Shown here: piece by piece, positions 15,534-24,918 of the stretch
Layout: every line of letters begins with the position of its first letter
Position numbering within the stretch: the first letter of the stretch is position 1
Assembly: GCA_014728215.1 (NCBI GenBank)
Contig: WJLZ01000213.1
Location: 1-38,531 of the forward strand
Direction: 5' to 3'
Source: Chitinivibrionales bacterium
Lineage (GTDB): Bacteria; Fibrobacterota; Chitinivibrionia; Chitinivibrionales; WJKA01
Length of the DNA stretch: 38,531 nt
Program-made: the position numbers and the translations under genes
Notes under the pieces: model-generated
Seen by the model: only the letters and a program-made list of their open reading frames with translations
Databases searched by the model: none
What the model was told of the DNA's origin: nothing

Positions 15534-17891
15534 ATGGTTTCATATAAAACCACTGTAACAGGGATGATAATGACACTTCTTTTCTGCTCGATTGCGCTTT
15601 TTGCAAAGGTCCCTTTGGACAGTTTAGGTGAAGGTACCTGTGTGGCATGGAAGCCGATATCGGCGGATACAGTCTCGGATACATCATTTGGTATTGGCGA
15701 TACGCTTTATCTGCCGAACGGAGAAATCTCAGTTAATGTGCCGGCTGATCAGCGTGAAGAGGTCACCATACCGTCGGTTGGAACGGAAGTCAGCATTATC
15801 TGTGGTGACGGCTTTGCCAATGGTAAGGTTACCCAGGTTTTTCGCAATCCTTTCGATCTTCCCATGGAGACCCAGTATGTTTTTCCTCTTCCCCACAATG
15901 GCGCTGTGCACGGCATGGATTTTCGTACGAGTACCGGTGTATTTCATGCAGATATACAGGAAAAGGAAGAAGCAAAGAAGCAATACGAGGAGGCAAAAAA
16001 AGAGGGCAAACAGGCAAGTCTCCTGCTTCAGTCGCAGGATAATATCTTTATCCAGAAACTCTGCAACATACTGCCCCATGACAGTGTGGAAGTGACGATC
16101 TATTTCAGCATGAGTTTGATCTATGATATGGGTACCTTCGAACTGGCTTTTCCAACGGTTGTAGGCCCACGGTACGATCCGGCGCCTCTGGCTAAGCAGC
16201 GTTCCAACCCGCTCTATGTTCCTCCCGGAACACGCAGCGGCAGCAGTCTTGATTTTACTATCCTTTTTATCACGCCCTATCAGATTGCCGATCTTGTCAG
16301 TCCGAATCATGACGTTACGGTGACTGAACAGGGAATCGATCAGATGACCCTGCCGACAGTCATGCTTGAAATGGACCGGCAGCTTCCTGAAGGATCGAAT
16401 ACCGTGCTGGTTCAAATGAATGATAAGGATGTGCTTCCCAATAGGGATATTGTACTCCGCTTCGGCAGAAAATCGCCGCATCGTGATGTAAGTGTTTTAA
16501 GTTACCATGACGGCAACAAAGGATATTTCGCCCTGCAGATTTATCCCGATTTACTCGATACCGCCTCTAAAAAGCCGCAGAATGTGGATCTGGTATTTGT
16601 TCTTGATGTTTCCGGATCTATGGGTGGGATTCCCCTTATGAAATTGAAAGAGATAATGAATGCCATGCTGGATAAAGCAACCCCGGGCGACCGTCTTTCG
16701 TTTTTAGCATTCAGTAACAGTACATCGAATTTCAACGAGACGCCGGTTGCGGCAACGCCGGAGAATATCGCAGCGGCGAGGCAATGGATAAGCAATCTTT
16801 ATGCAAGTGGCGGCACTCAGATGCTTTCCGGGGTACGGAAAGGATTGAGTGTTCCCCTCGAGCCTGGGCGAACCAGAATAATGACACTCATCACCGATGG
16901 ATTTATCGGAGGAATAAATGATATTTATGCTGAAATTGAGAATGATCCCAATGAAACGATTGCTTTTACTTTCGGTATCGGCAACTCGACCAACCGGGAA
17001 CTGATGGATCTGGCGGCGAATGCCGGTGAAGGCATTGCAACAATGGTATTACTCAATGATGATGTTAAACCGATTGTCGATGATTTCTGGACCCGGATTC
17101 GCATTCCTCAGCTCAAGAATATTTCAATCGATTGGGGTGGCGAAATTCCGACTGCCTTAACCCGGCAGAGTGTTGGTGATCTCTGGTATGGGCAACCGGT
17201 TCTCTTGTTCGGTATGTATCAGCAGGGCGGTCCCCGAACCATTATGCTCAATGCCGATAAAGACGGTGAAGCAGTCTCGGAGTCATATGATGTTAACTTT
17301 GTTTCCGACAACAGGACAATGGAGTGTGTTGCCCAGATGTGGGCTCGTCAGACAATAGAGAATCTTCGCAATGAACAGAGCGCTCTCTATAACGAACAGA
17401 ATAAAGATAAAATACTGGAGATCAGCCTTGCTTTCGGTGTCTTATGTGAATACACCGCATTCATTGCCGTTGCCGATTCGGTGGTAAATGAAAATGGTGA
17501 GTTGGTTTCAACCGAAACTCCTGCAGAAAATCCCGATGGAGTCGATTCCTCTATGGCGGGTTCCGAATCATGGGGACCGGGCAGTCTGGATGCTTCAGAG
17601 GCTATCAGTGTTTCAGGGACACCAAAAATTACGATAATGCCCCTGTCGCAGAACCTGATGCAGATTTATCTTGCATCCTTTACGCCCGAAGTCCTGGCCG
17701 GTAAAGCATGTATTTATGACGTCAAAGGAAGGCTTATCATGGAATGGTCGCTTGCTGAGCTTGCTGCAGCTAATTACAGATGGACATGGAATTTCACCGA
17801 TCGGGCAGGGAATCCGATAACCCGTGGATTTTTCGTGCTTGTTATAAGGACGCCGGAACTCGTTCTCAATCAACCAATAGCCTACAAATAG
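15534..17891 (+). CDS. Secreted VIT and VWA domain protein with C-terminal sorting-like tail
   Basis: A perfect AAAGGAGG before the ATG at 15534 fixes a 785-residue product. A signal peptide (IMTLLFCSIALFA) precedes a VIT domain (about 75-215; VTQVFRNPFDLPMETQYVFP, KEEAKKQYEEAKKEGKQASL). The VWA domain (about 350-520) has an intact metal-ion site: DVSGS at 358-362, a Thr near 428 in SGGTQM and Asp in LITDGF near 455. The last 90 residues (IYDVKGRLIMEW, AGNPITRGFFVLVI) resemble a FlgD/T9SS sorting fold. VIT plus VWA is the layout of inter-alpha-trypsin-inhibitor heavy chains and of many bacterial surface proteins; an extracellular adhesion or matrix role is likely. A damaged copy follows 15 bp downstream. 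Confidence 0.85.
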   Translation: MVSYKTTVTGMIMTLLFCSIALFAKVPLDSLGEGTCVAWKPISADTVSDTSFGIGDTLYLPNGEISVNVPADQREEVTIPSVGTEVSIICGDGFANGKVTQVFRNPFDLPMETQYVFPLPHNGAVHGMDFRTSTGVFHADIQEKEEAKKQYEEAKKEGKQASLLLQSQDNIFIQKLCNILPHDSVEVTIYFSMSLIYDMGTFELAFPTVVGPRYDPAPLAKQRSNPLYVPPGTRSGSSLDFTILFITPYQIADLVSPNHDVTVTEQGIDQMTLPTVMLEMDRQLPEGSNTVLVQMNDKDVLPNRDIVLRFGRKSPHRDVSVLSYHDGNKGYFALQIYPDLLDTASKKPQNVDLVFVLDVSGSMGGIPLMKLKEIMNAMLDKATPGDRLSFLAFSNSTSNFNETPVAATPENIAAARQWISNLYASGGTQMLSGVRKGLSVPLEPGRTRIMTLITDGFIGGINDIYAEIENDPNETIAFTFGIGNSTNRELMDLAANAGEGIATMVLLNDDVKPIVDDFWTRIRIPQLKNISIDWGGEIPTALTRQSVGDLWYGQPVLLFGMYQQGGPRTIMLNADKDGEAVSESYDVNFVSDNRTMECVAQMWARQTIENLRNEQSALYNEQNKDKILEISLAFGVLCEYTAFIAVADSVVNENGELVSTETPAENPDGVDSSMAGSESWGPGSLDASEAISVSGTPKITIMPLSQNLMQIYLASFTPEVLAGKACIYDVKGRLIMEWSLAELAAANYRWTWNFTDRAGNPITRGFFVLVIRTPELVLNQPIAYK

Positions 17892-17906
17892 TCAAGGATG
17901 TCGAAA

Positions 17907-19637
17907 ATGATAAAGATATTCACTCTACTGCTGATTTCTCTTCATGCCTCACTCTTTGCCCTCGGCGCGCTCTATGCGCGCCGCCCTCTCTCCAATACTC
18001 AGGGACAGCCGCTCTGGCTGACCCATTATGATGCCGAGGTGACGATTACTGATCAGATTGCGGTCACCCATGTTGATCACACCTTTAAGAACGAGTCGAG
18101 TAGTCGTCTTGAAGGTGTTTTTGTTTTCCCTCTTCCGGAAAACGCGGTGGTTACCGAATTGGCTCTGTGGATTAATGGTGAGCGGGTCATTGCCGATGTT
18201 ATGGAAAAGGATACGGCCCGGGCGGTGTATGAAAATATTGTTCGGCGGCAGATCGATCCCGCATTACTGGAATACATGGGAGGCAATGTGTTTAAGCTTT
18301 CCGTGTTTCCCATAGAGCCGGCCGGACATCTCATGAGTGAACGGCGTATTGAAATCACCTATGCGGAGCTTCTTCCCTATGAAAACAGTCAGGTTGAATA
18401 CCGCTTTTTCATGAAAACGGCAAATATGTCGTCAAAACCGGTCCAACGGGCCTCGCTTGCTGTCGACATGTCTGCAAAAAAGGATATTCTCTCCTGTTTG
18501 TCACCGAGCCATACTGAGGGAACCGGGCTGGGAATAACCCGGATAAACAGCAATGAATTCTCGATACTCTATGGTAATGAAAATACACAGGAGGAAAAGG
18601 ATTTTCGTATACATTATAACCTGAAGAATGATGCCTATGCATTAAATCAACTGACCTATGTACCTGATATGAATGATCCCATGTTTTTTGATAAGTCCGG
18701 TGACGACCCCTATTTCCTTCTGTGGGCCACGCCGCCGGATGAGATCACCCGGGCAGAAATTGTCAAAAAGAATATCGCTTTTATGGCTGATGTCCCTCTT
18801 TACATTTGGAATCGGCAACGATCTGGATGAGGCTTTTCTGAAGCGGCTCGCCTGGGAAAACAACGGCTTATATCGGAACATTAACTCTGATGATTCCATC
18901 GCAAGCATCATGGACCGGTTCATGACAAAGATTTCCTATCCCCTGATTGCCGGCATTCAAATTCATTACGAGGAGTTGGAGCCTTACGATCTTTTCCCAC
19001 GGATTTTGCCCAATTTATATGCGGGCGCGCAACTGAGTGTTCTGGGGCGCTATCGCAGTACCGGCGGCCATACTGTTACTTTCACCGGTCTCCAGGTGAC
19101 CAATGAAATTGTACTAACCGAAACGCTCGATTTTGGCAGGGGATCAAACAATCACCCCTTTGTGCCTCGCATGTGGGCATCGATGAAAATCGATCATCTG
19201 CTGGAAGAAATTGAGATGTACGGAGAACAGGATGAACTCGTGCGGAATGTGACCATGCTGGGCAAGAAATATAATATTGTCACCCCCTATACATCGATGC
19301 TTGTTGTCGATCCCGGTACGCCGGTGGTTGAGGATAAAACGGCTGTATTGCCCGAAGAGACAGCTCTTCGCATAACGCCGAATTCTTTTACGGATGCAAC
19401 AACAATCGAGTTTGCGATTCCGCGGCTGGATTCTCCCAGATCGGCAGTGCTGAAAATTTTCGATGCCCGAGGTAAGCTCGTAAAGACACTGCTCAACGAA
19501 ATAACCATGGGGGGAGTTTCTCGGTCTCATGGAACGGCACCGACAGGCATAACCGGATGCTTGGATCGGGATTTTATTTCGCTGTTCTCAATGTTGGTGC
19601 TGTCAAAAATATGGCGCGAATCAGGCTGGTGCAGTAG
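17907..19637 (+). pseudogene. VIT/VWA protein gene, broken by loss of the VWA core and by frameshifts
   Basis: From the ATG at 17907 the first frame encodes a signal peptide (IKIFTLLLISLHASLFA) and a complete VIT domain (VVTELALWINGERVIADVME, ARAVYENIVRRQIDP). It reaches the start of a VWA domain (KKNIAFMADV) near 18795 and then stops at 18830. The sequence resumes in another frame at SLFTFGIGNDLDEAFLKRLA, which in the intact paralog lies about 120 residues after DVSG. Thus roughly 350 bp, carrying the metal site, are missing. A second shift at a six-G run (19509-19514) moves the sorting-like tail (SFSVSWNGTDRHNRMLGSGF, ending IRLVQ) into a third frame, closed by TAG at 19635. The gene follows the intact paralog in the same operon. 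Confidence 0.8.
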
Positions 19638-19851
19638 TGGTTGCGGTTGTCCCTGGTGTTCGGGACTGAGCCCTTTTTGAAGAAGCTGAGAGCGCGGGAT
19701 TATCATAAGCAGCAGTTCATCGTCTGTTCCGCTCTATCCTGCGTTCTCTGCTTTAAAAAGAGGCTGGTTTAATTTATACAGAAGAGAAGCGATGCAATTA
19801 CTGCTGGAAGGAACATCTGAAGGGATGCGAAAACTATTAGGCTTTTCATGA

Positions 19852-20124
19852 TTATAACGTTGTTTCCCGGTTGGGCTGCATGGTCGCTTTTTGTGAAGTT
19901 TCATCGACAATAGTGTCGGTGCGCCGGATTATGCGGTACCGTATTGGCCATTCGGATATCATCTCATTGGGTACCCAATGGTTTATTTCGCACTGAAGAG
20001 CTCTTTTCGCCCTTTGCAAGTTAATGTATTTTCTGACTCCAAGATCACCCCATGGATCATCATAAATTTTCTGCTGGATGACATAATAAATGGATTCAAT
20101 CGTATTGTCGATATTTTTCTGCAT
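19852..20124 (-). CDS. Small hypothetical protein
   Basis: The product is 90 residues, soluble and without a signal peptide. It has a helical N-terminal half (NTIESIYYVIQQKIYDDPWG, then YINLQRAKRALQCEINHWV) and a basic, polar C-terminus (IRYRIIRRTDTIVDETSQKA). AAGGGGAT lies about 11 bp before the ATG. It stands alone, with its 3' end toward the VIT pseudogene and its start facing the 376-bp gap before the second TIGR02147 gene. Family not recognised; a real gene is likely but not certain. Confidence 0.4.
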   Translation of the reverse strand: MQKNIDNTIESIYYVIQQKIYDDPWGDLGVRKYINLQRAKRALQCEINHWVPNEMISEWPIRYRIIRRTDTIVDETSQKATMQPNRETTL

Positions 20125-20500
20125 GTGCTGAACGTATCCCCTTGATATTGGCGTCTCATTTCAAAGAAATGATCACCCGGAAGCGCAATGAAGTGAAGGC
20201 CCCTATACCTTCCTTATATAAATTAATTAATCGGATGTTTTAAAGCAAACAAAATATTCACATTTTAAAACAAAAAATTAATTGTAATTCCATAATTTAC
20301 TTAAATTCAAGATATTATAAGTTCAGCCCGGTGGAGGATAAATTTAAAAAATTAATAATCTGCATAAAAATTTTATACAGTAAGATGAAAGAAAGGGCCT
20401 GGCAATTTGGTCTTTTCGGGCACATAATTTATTTATATAGGTGCGACCATAGGATTACTGATCCCGACTCGCCAATCAGTGTACAGGCACTCATTAAATA
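20125..20500. promoter_or_regulatory. 376-bp AT-rich upstream region of the second TIGR02147 module
   Basis: The region contains GTTTTAAA (20237-20244) and TTTAAAAC (20264-20271), an 8-bp inverted repeat. Its AT-rich composition recalls the 11-bp inverted repeat upstream of the first TIGR02147 gene (9931-9957). Several AT-rich stretches could serve as -10 elements, but none has a convincing -35 partner. No ORF or RNA gene was recognised here. Confidence 0.3.
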
Positions 20501-21376
20501 ATGTCACTACCGAGCAAAACAAGACGCAGGCTTCCCCGGTTATACCGGTACATTGATTACCGGCAGTATCTCAGTGATCTTTTTGATGTGCTGCAAAGAG
20601 AGGACCCACGGTTTTCCTATCGGAATTTTGCCGGGCTGGCAGGATCTACCTCACCCAATTTTCTTCAATTGATCAAAAGCCGCAAGCTTAATATCAGTTC
20701 AAAGGCGATGGAATTTCTGGCACAAGAATTAGGCCTTACAGAAAGGGAGTTCGATTATTTTCAAACAATCGTTGCCTTTGATCATGCCAAAACCGCTGAT
20801 GAGAAGGATGCTTTTTTTCAGAAAATTCTTCGGACCCGGCGATACGAACCGATGAAACAGCTACGGAAAAAGCAGTATGATTATTTTTCACACTGGTACC
20901 TTCCGGTCATAAAGGAGCTTGTTGTATCTTCCGATTATCCTGGAGATCCATCATGGATTGGCAGGCGAATTGTGCCGGCGGTCAGTGAAAGCAGGGTTGT
21001 CAAAGGTATTACGCTGCTGGAATCACTGGGCATTATCGAAAAGGACCATTCCGGCACAAAATGGGTTGCGGTCGATTCCGTTGTCAGAACATCTTCAGAG
21101 GTGATCTCGCTGGCAATTACCAGGTATCATAAATCGGTCATTGCCCTTGGAAGAGACGCTATTGAGCGGTTTAGCGCCGGAGAACGGGATATTCGCTCAG
21201 CGACCCTCGGACTCACCGCTGAAGGGTATCGGGAAGTCAAAAAACGGATGGAATCATTCTGGGAAGAACTGCTTGCCTTTGCCGATACACAGGAAAAAAC
21301 AGAGCGGGTCTATCAGGTAAATATGCAAACGTTCCCCGTATCAAAAAGCCGGAGCAAGAGGAAAGGGAAAGCATGA
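20501..21376 (+). CDS. TIGR02147 family protein (DUF4423), second copy
   Basis: The 291-residue product follows the first copy in layout: YIDYRQYLSDLFDVLQRE, then PRFSYRNFAGLAGSTSPNFL and LIKSRKLNISSKAMEFLAQE in the HTH-like part. A winged-helix-like middle and a DUF4423 end (LTAEGYREVKKRMESF, then RVYQVNMQTFPVSK) follow. The two copies diverge strongly in sequence, so they are old paralogs, not a recent duplication. No good ribosome site is seen before the ATG at 20501; translation may rely on an A/T-rich leader. Its TGA overlaps the ATG of the next lipoprotein gene (ATGA), so the two are translationally coupled. Role unknown; a regulator tied to the cognate lipoprotein is inferred. Confidence 0.85.
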   Translation: MSLPSKTRRRLPRLYRYIDYRQYLSDLFDVLQREDPRFSYRNFAGLAGSTSPNFLQLIKSRKLNISSKAMEFLAQELGLTEREFDYFQTIVAFDHAKTADEKDAFFQKILRTRRYEPMKQLRKKQYDYFSHWYLPVIKELVVSSDYPGDPSWIGRRIVPAVSESRVVKGITLLESLGIIEKDHSGTKWVAVDSVVRTSSEVISLAITRYHKSVIALGRDAIERFSAGERDIRSATLGLTAEGYREVKKRMESFWEELLAFADTQEKTERVYQVNMQTFPVSKSRSKRKGKA

Positions 21377-22239
21377 AATTGCGCTGTCTGATTATTGCTG
21401 CATTACTTGCACTTGCCGGCTGCTCCAGCAGTGGACCGGATTCTGTTGCCGGTGGGTCGGGAGCCGGAAATCCCGGCGGAGTGGTGGCATTTTCCATGAG
21501 AATCGACTCATCACAGGCTGTCTTCGCCGACAGGGATGAGCTTCCAGTACATCCACTTTCACCCGACAACCGTTCTTCTTTACCGATCATTATCGAGAAT
21601 GACGACGGACTGAAGTTTATAACCGATCAGGTCTATGTTTTAGTTGATAACATCAGGTTCGTTCTCGGTAATTCCGATCAGGCCTTGTCAATCGACATGG
21701 ATAACTATGCTCCTCTGTATTTCGATGATGAGTCTTTTTGTCTGGATGGCCCTTTTGTCTGTAATGTTCTTTCCGGAACCGTGGAACCGTCCCTGGAAGA
21801 AATAAGAGTTCCTGATCTCCGATACAAGGGCGTAAAAATATCCCTGAAAAAGGATGCCTGTACTGGTGAGTGTGGCCTGCTCAAACCATCAACAATAGAG
21901 CTTCGAGGTACATTCCGGTATGAGGGGGAGATGCACGATTTTATTATCAGCGCGGCAACAAATATAACCCGGTTCTACAAGCAGGAGAGCAGTTCCTTTT
22001 CTGTTGACGCCGGCACAGTAACCCGTCTGCTGATAGATCTCGATCCCCGAACCTGGCTTGAGGGCGTTACAATAGAATCGTGCCTTGCAAGCGGCCGGCT
22101 GCAGTTTGATATCAGTGGAGCGCTTGTGCTCGATAATAAAACCGGACAGGAAAACTGCAGCAACATAGCCGCCGATATCCATACCAATATCGTACAGTCG
22201 GGAAAATTGAAGGTAGCAAAAGATAAGCGGAAGAACTAA
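21373..22239 (+). CDS. Lipoprotein coupled to TIGR02147 protein
   Basis: The product is 288 residues with a textbook lipobox (LIIAALLALAGC, Cys at 17), then a Ser/Gly-rich tether (SSSGPDSVAGGSGAGNPGGV). The body is mostly beta (DQVYVLVDNIRFVLG, IELRGTFRYEGEMHDFIISA, VTRLLIDLDPRTWLEGV) with two cysteine pairs (CLDGPFVC and CTGEC). No enzyme motif is seen. It resembles the DUF4382-like/beta-sandwich lipoproteins found in several environmental bacteria, but this match is weak. It overlaps the TIGR02147 stop by 4 bp, and its own stop overlaps the 3' end of the convergent DUF4404 gene by 4 bp. Confidence 0.7.
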   Translation: MKLRCLIIAALLALAGCSSSGPDSVAGGSGAGNPGGVVAFSMRIDSSQAVFADRDELPVHPLSPDNRSSLPIIIENDDGLKFITDQVYVLVDNIRFVLGNSDQALSIDMDNYAPLYFDDESFCLDGPFVCNVLSGTVEPSLEEIRVPDLRYKGVKISLKKDACTGECGLLKPSTIELRGTFRYEGEMHDFIISAATNITRFYKQESSSFSVDAGTVTRLLIDLDPRTWLEGVTIESCLASGRLQFDISGALVLDNKTGQENCSNIAADIHTNIVQSGKLKVAKDKRKN

Positions 22240-22511
22240 ATTCCCAGATTATTTAATGTATAAACTATTCTTCGGGCAACCTCAGTCAACGTGGGATGAG
22301 AGACTTCAAAGTAATCGATTGAGTCGGAGAGCTCATCACGGAGAGAATGGTGTTCCTTTGACGGTCTGGTGTGATCTTTTTCGATGACATTGTTGATTCT
22401 ATTGGTTAGATCAGATATTTTCTGCTGGGTTTCCGCATTCTCGGTTTCTACTTTCGAGAGTTCGTCGTTAAGGTCTTTCAGTGATCGATCGAGTTCTTCG
22501 TTGTTACCCAT
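22236..22511 (-). CDS. DUF4404-like small coiled-coil protein
   Basis: The product is 91 residues. Residues 5-45 form a coiled coil (LDRSLKDLNDELSKVETENA, then ISDLTNRINNVIEK), and the end (FEVSHPTLTEVARRIVYTL, NNLGI) matches the FE..HPTL.....I...L..+GI pattern of DUF4404 proteins. Family function is unknown. GGAGG lies 6 bp before the ATG. TATAAT at 22548-22543 on the same strand, 32 bp upstream, is a candidate -10 element. Its 3' end overlaps that of the convergent lipoprotein gene. Confidence 0.6.
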   Translation of the reverse strand: MGNNEELDRSLKDLNDELSKVETENAETQQKISDLTNRINNVIEKDHTRPSKEHHSLRDELSDSIDYFEVSHPTLTEVARRIVYTLNNLGI

Positions 22512-22585
22512 AGTATCCTCCGGATTTTCATTTCAAGGTTACATTATAAAAATAATTTATACCAATACTTACGGCGATGTATGAA

Positions 22586-22599
22586 AGGCATTAATGCCT
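22586..22599. promoter_or_regulatory. 14-bp perfect palindrome between divergent genes
   Basis: AGGCATTAATGCCT reads the same on both strands and lies in the 236-bp space between the DUF4404 gene (minus) and the OmpA-family gene (plus). It could be an operator for either gene. No second copy was noticed in the window. Confidence 0.3.
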
Positions 22600-22747
22600 G
22601 AAATGCATACCACGATTTTCAGAACGATGATTGTAACGACTCTCTACCGGATCCGTCTCAAAGGGTTGATCATTACCGGCATTTTTACTTTTTATTATTT
22701 TATTATTAATTCCTCAGCGTTAGTGGGCTTTAAAACAGGACTTCTCA

Positions 22748-23659
22748 ATGCAGAGACTTCATTATCCATTCCAGGGATCTTTCTTACGATATTTTCTCAG
22801 AGCATGGGTGTTCTTTTTTCTTCTTGGTATGACGGCGGGGGCAAAGGAAGATTCATCCACTGCAGATCCACAACAATTGCTCGAGGCAGTGGAAACCTAT
22901 GTGGACCGGGCCTATTCCAATCTGGGAAAAAATCATATCGGTGAAAGTCGTCTTGATGTTCTGACTGCTTCTTTGTATCGTAAAAAATTCAAAAAGCTCG
23001 GTTGGTCATCCACGACTCGAAAGCAGCGGTGGGAAGCCCGGGGATTCTGGTTGAAGATCCGAAAGGCCAGACGGGCAATATCCCGTAAAGAGCGGGCCCT
23101 TGTCAAAGAGGCTTTTGCTGTCCTTAAAGAGCAGGGGCCGCGTAATGCTCTTGATTTCCGGAAAAATGTAATTGCTCCGGCAGAAATATCCTATCGTGAA
23201 TATGCCCGAATCGATCGTGCTATCATACGAGCCATGTACCGAAACAGGGGACAGGAGCCGGATCGTAATCCCGATGCACGAAATTCAAAAAGCAGGCGAT
23301 TACCCCCCGGTCTTAATCCGGGTAGCACAGTGCTTACGAAGGTTAAATTTCAATCCGGCAGCGCGGAACTGAAACCCGGCGCCCGGACACAACTGGAGCG
23401 TTTTGCCCGGATTCTCGTCGAATATCCTCAGGTGCATGCTGAAATACATGGCTATACCGATAATGTAGGTAATGCTGAACTCAACCGGAACCTCTCCTAT
23501 AAGCGTGCCCGGAGTGTGGTGAGCTATTTAATAAAAAAAGGTGTCAAGCGTTCCCGCCTCAGGGCCGTGGGAATGGGTGAAAAAAATCCCATCGCCGGTA
23601 ACGATACCCCTCAGGGGAGGGCAAAAAACCGGCGCGTTGAGCTGATTATTCTCGATTGA
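22748..23659 (+). CDS. OmpA-family peptidoglycan-binding protein
   Basis: The product is 303 residues with an N-terminal hydrophobic leader (FLRAWVFFFLLGMTAGA). A basic helical region of about 150 residues (SLYRKKFKKLGWSSTTRKQR, RKARRAISRKERALVKEAF) follows. The C-terminal OmpA-like domain (about 195-303) has KFQSGSAELKPGARTQLERF, the peptidoglycan-contact motif HGYTDNVGNAELNRNLSYKR and NRRVELI. Such domains bind diaminopimelate and tie envelope structures to the wall. The strongly basic middle section is unusual and may contact the inner face of lipid or nucleic acid. AGGA lies 7 bp upstream of the ATG. Confidence 0.75.
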   Translation: MQRLHYPFQGSFLRYFLRAWVFFFLLGMTAGAKEDSSTADPQQLLEAVETYVDRAYSNLGKNHIGESRLDVLTASLYRKKFKKLGWSSTTRKQRWEARGFWLKIRKARRAISRKERALVKEAFAVLKEQGPRNALDFRKNVIAPAEISYREYARIDRAIIRAMYRNRGQEPDRNPDARNSKSRRLPPGLNPGSTVLTKVKFQSGSAELKPGARTQLERFARILVEYPQVHAEIHGYTDNVGNAELNRNLSYKRARSVVSYLIKKGVKRSRLRAVGMGEKNPIAGNDTPQGRAKNRRVELIILD

Positions 23660-24020
23660 ACCAGGCACTAACCATATCCCTCCACCACGTTATTCAAATC
23701 AGCCGAAGAAATAATCGGTGGGGGCGGAAACACATGTTCCGGTCACTTTTTTTTGTTTTTTGTGCTGAAATCGGGCTGAATTCTTGCTGTTGAGGAGATT
23801 TTGAAAATATTTTCACAATATCCGGAAATGGTTGCTTATTATGGATACTGCATCCACCCCGATCAAGCGTGTTGCCACATGGAAAATTCTCCACTGGTGA
23901 GGTGAGGGCTGCTTGCTTTTCACGCAGAATATGAAAGATCTTGCTGATACTGAAGAATTGCAGAAAATGAAGGATACAAACAAGAAATAATCACCTGCCA
24001 GGTAAAGGACGGCATTCTCT
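23660..24020. other. 361-bp gap with terminator-like hairpin and possible gene remnant
   Basis: CGGAA (23725-23729) and TTCCG (23737-23741) can form a short stem followed by CAC and a run of eight T, a plausible terminator of the OmpA-family gene. At 23931-23990 a 19-codon ORF reads MKDLADTEELQKMKDTNKK. This is similar to the last residues of sulfatases (NLADDPEY..L..L), but no sulfatase body is present, so it may be a trace of a lost gene. Nothing else was recognised. Confidence 0.3.
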
Positions 24021-24836
24021 ATGCGATGGAAGAAAAGGGACATAATCAAGTACTACAAAGACAACGCATTCGCTTACGGTCTCTGGGGCAAGAACATGCA
24101 TTATGGTTACTGGGATGAGACGACAAAGACCCAGCGTGAAGCGTCGCTTCGATTCAATGAAGTGGTCGCCGAGACGGCAAAGGTAACAAAGGATGACCAT
24201 GTTCTCGATGCCGGATGCGGAGTTGGCGGATGCAGTATCTTTCTGGCAACAACATTCGGGTGTCGGGTCACCGGTATTACTATCTGTCCCAATCAGGTGG
24301 AACGGGCCCGCAAAAATGCCAAAAAAGCTGGCGTTGCCGATCTCTGCGAATTCCATGAAATGGACTATGAGCATACCCGGTTCGACGATAAATCCTTTTC
24401 GGTGGTATGGGGATTCGAAAGCATCTGTTACGCCGAGAGCAAGGCTCAGTTTATCGCAGAGTCATCCCGCGTCCTTAAAAGCAACGGGCGCCTGGTCGTT
24501 GCCGACGGTTTTGCATCACGGGAACACTATGAAGGCAAAGACAAGAAGCTCATGCAGCGCTGGCTTGATGGATGGTTTGTCAATCATCTCAATACCCCCG
24601 GTCAATTTGCAAATTTTGCAAAGGATTCCGGTTTTAGCATAACCGACTACCGGAATGTGACCAGGCAGGCGTTCAAGACCTCGAAACTGATGTTATACGT
24701 TTCGCTCCCTTTCCTTCCTCTTCACCTGCTCGATAAAATCATATTTTTCCAGCATCCCTGCGATGCGCTTTATAATCAGTACTTTGCCATGAAAAAGGGA
24801 TTGTGGGAATACGGGATTTTTTATGCAGAAAAATGA
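24021..24836 (+). CDS. Class I SAM-dependent methyltransferase
   Basis: The 271-residue product has the class I fold in order: motif I HVLDAGCGVGGCSIFLA (about 57-73), the acidic post-motif region (RVTGITICPNQVERARKNA), motif II/III (FSVVWGFESICY, LKSNGRLVVADGF). The N-terminal lead (YYKDNAFAYGLWGKNMHYGY) and the central methyltransferase domain are like those of cyclopropane-synthase-like and tocopherol/sarcosine methyltransferases. The C-terminal 60 residues (LMLYVSLPFLPLHLLDKIIF) are hydrophobic and may contact a lipid substrate or membrane. Substrate cannot be named from sequence. It is convergent with the EamA gene. Confidence 0.75.
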   Translation: MRWKKRDIIKYYKDNAFAYGLWGKNMHYGYWDETTKTQREASLRFNEVVAETAKVTKDDHVLDAGCGVGGCSIFLATTFGCRVTGITICPNQVERARKNAKKAGVADLCEFHEMDYEHTRFDDKSFSVVWGFESICYAESKAQFIAESSRVLKSNGRLVVADGFASREHYEGKDKKLMQRWLDGWFVNHLNTPGQFANFAKDSGFSITDYRNVTRQAFKTSKLMLYVSLPFLPLHLLDKIIFFQHPCDALYNQYFAMKKGLWEYGIFYAEK

Positions 24837-24918
24837 GAAGAGATGCTGTAACAGACCCCTGCAGTGACTTTGGCACTTCGACAAAGACGGATCATCGCCT
24901 TTGGACCTTTGGCCATAG

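Noticed and set aside
15729-16481. Minus-strand 250-codon ORF opposite the VIT domain
   Set aside because: The plus strand encodes a well-supported VIT/VWA protein; the minus product is rich in His and Arg and fits no family.
19910-19923. CGACA-N4-TGTCG within the 19852-20124 ORF
   Set aside because: It is 14 bp rather than 15 bp, lies inside a coding region and is far from the island, so it is likely chance.
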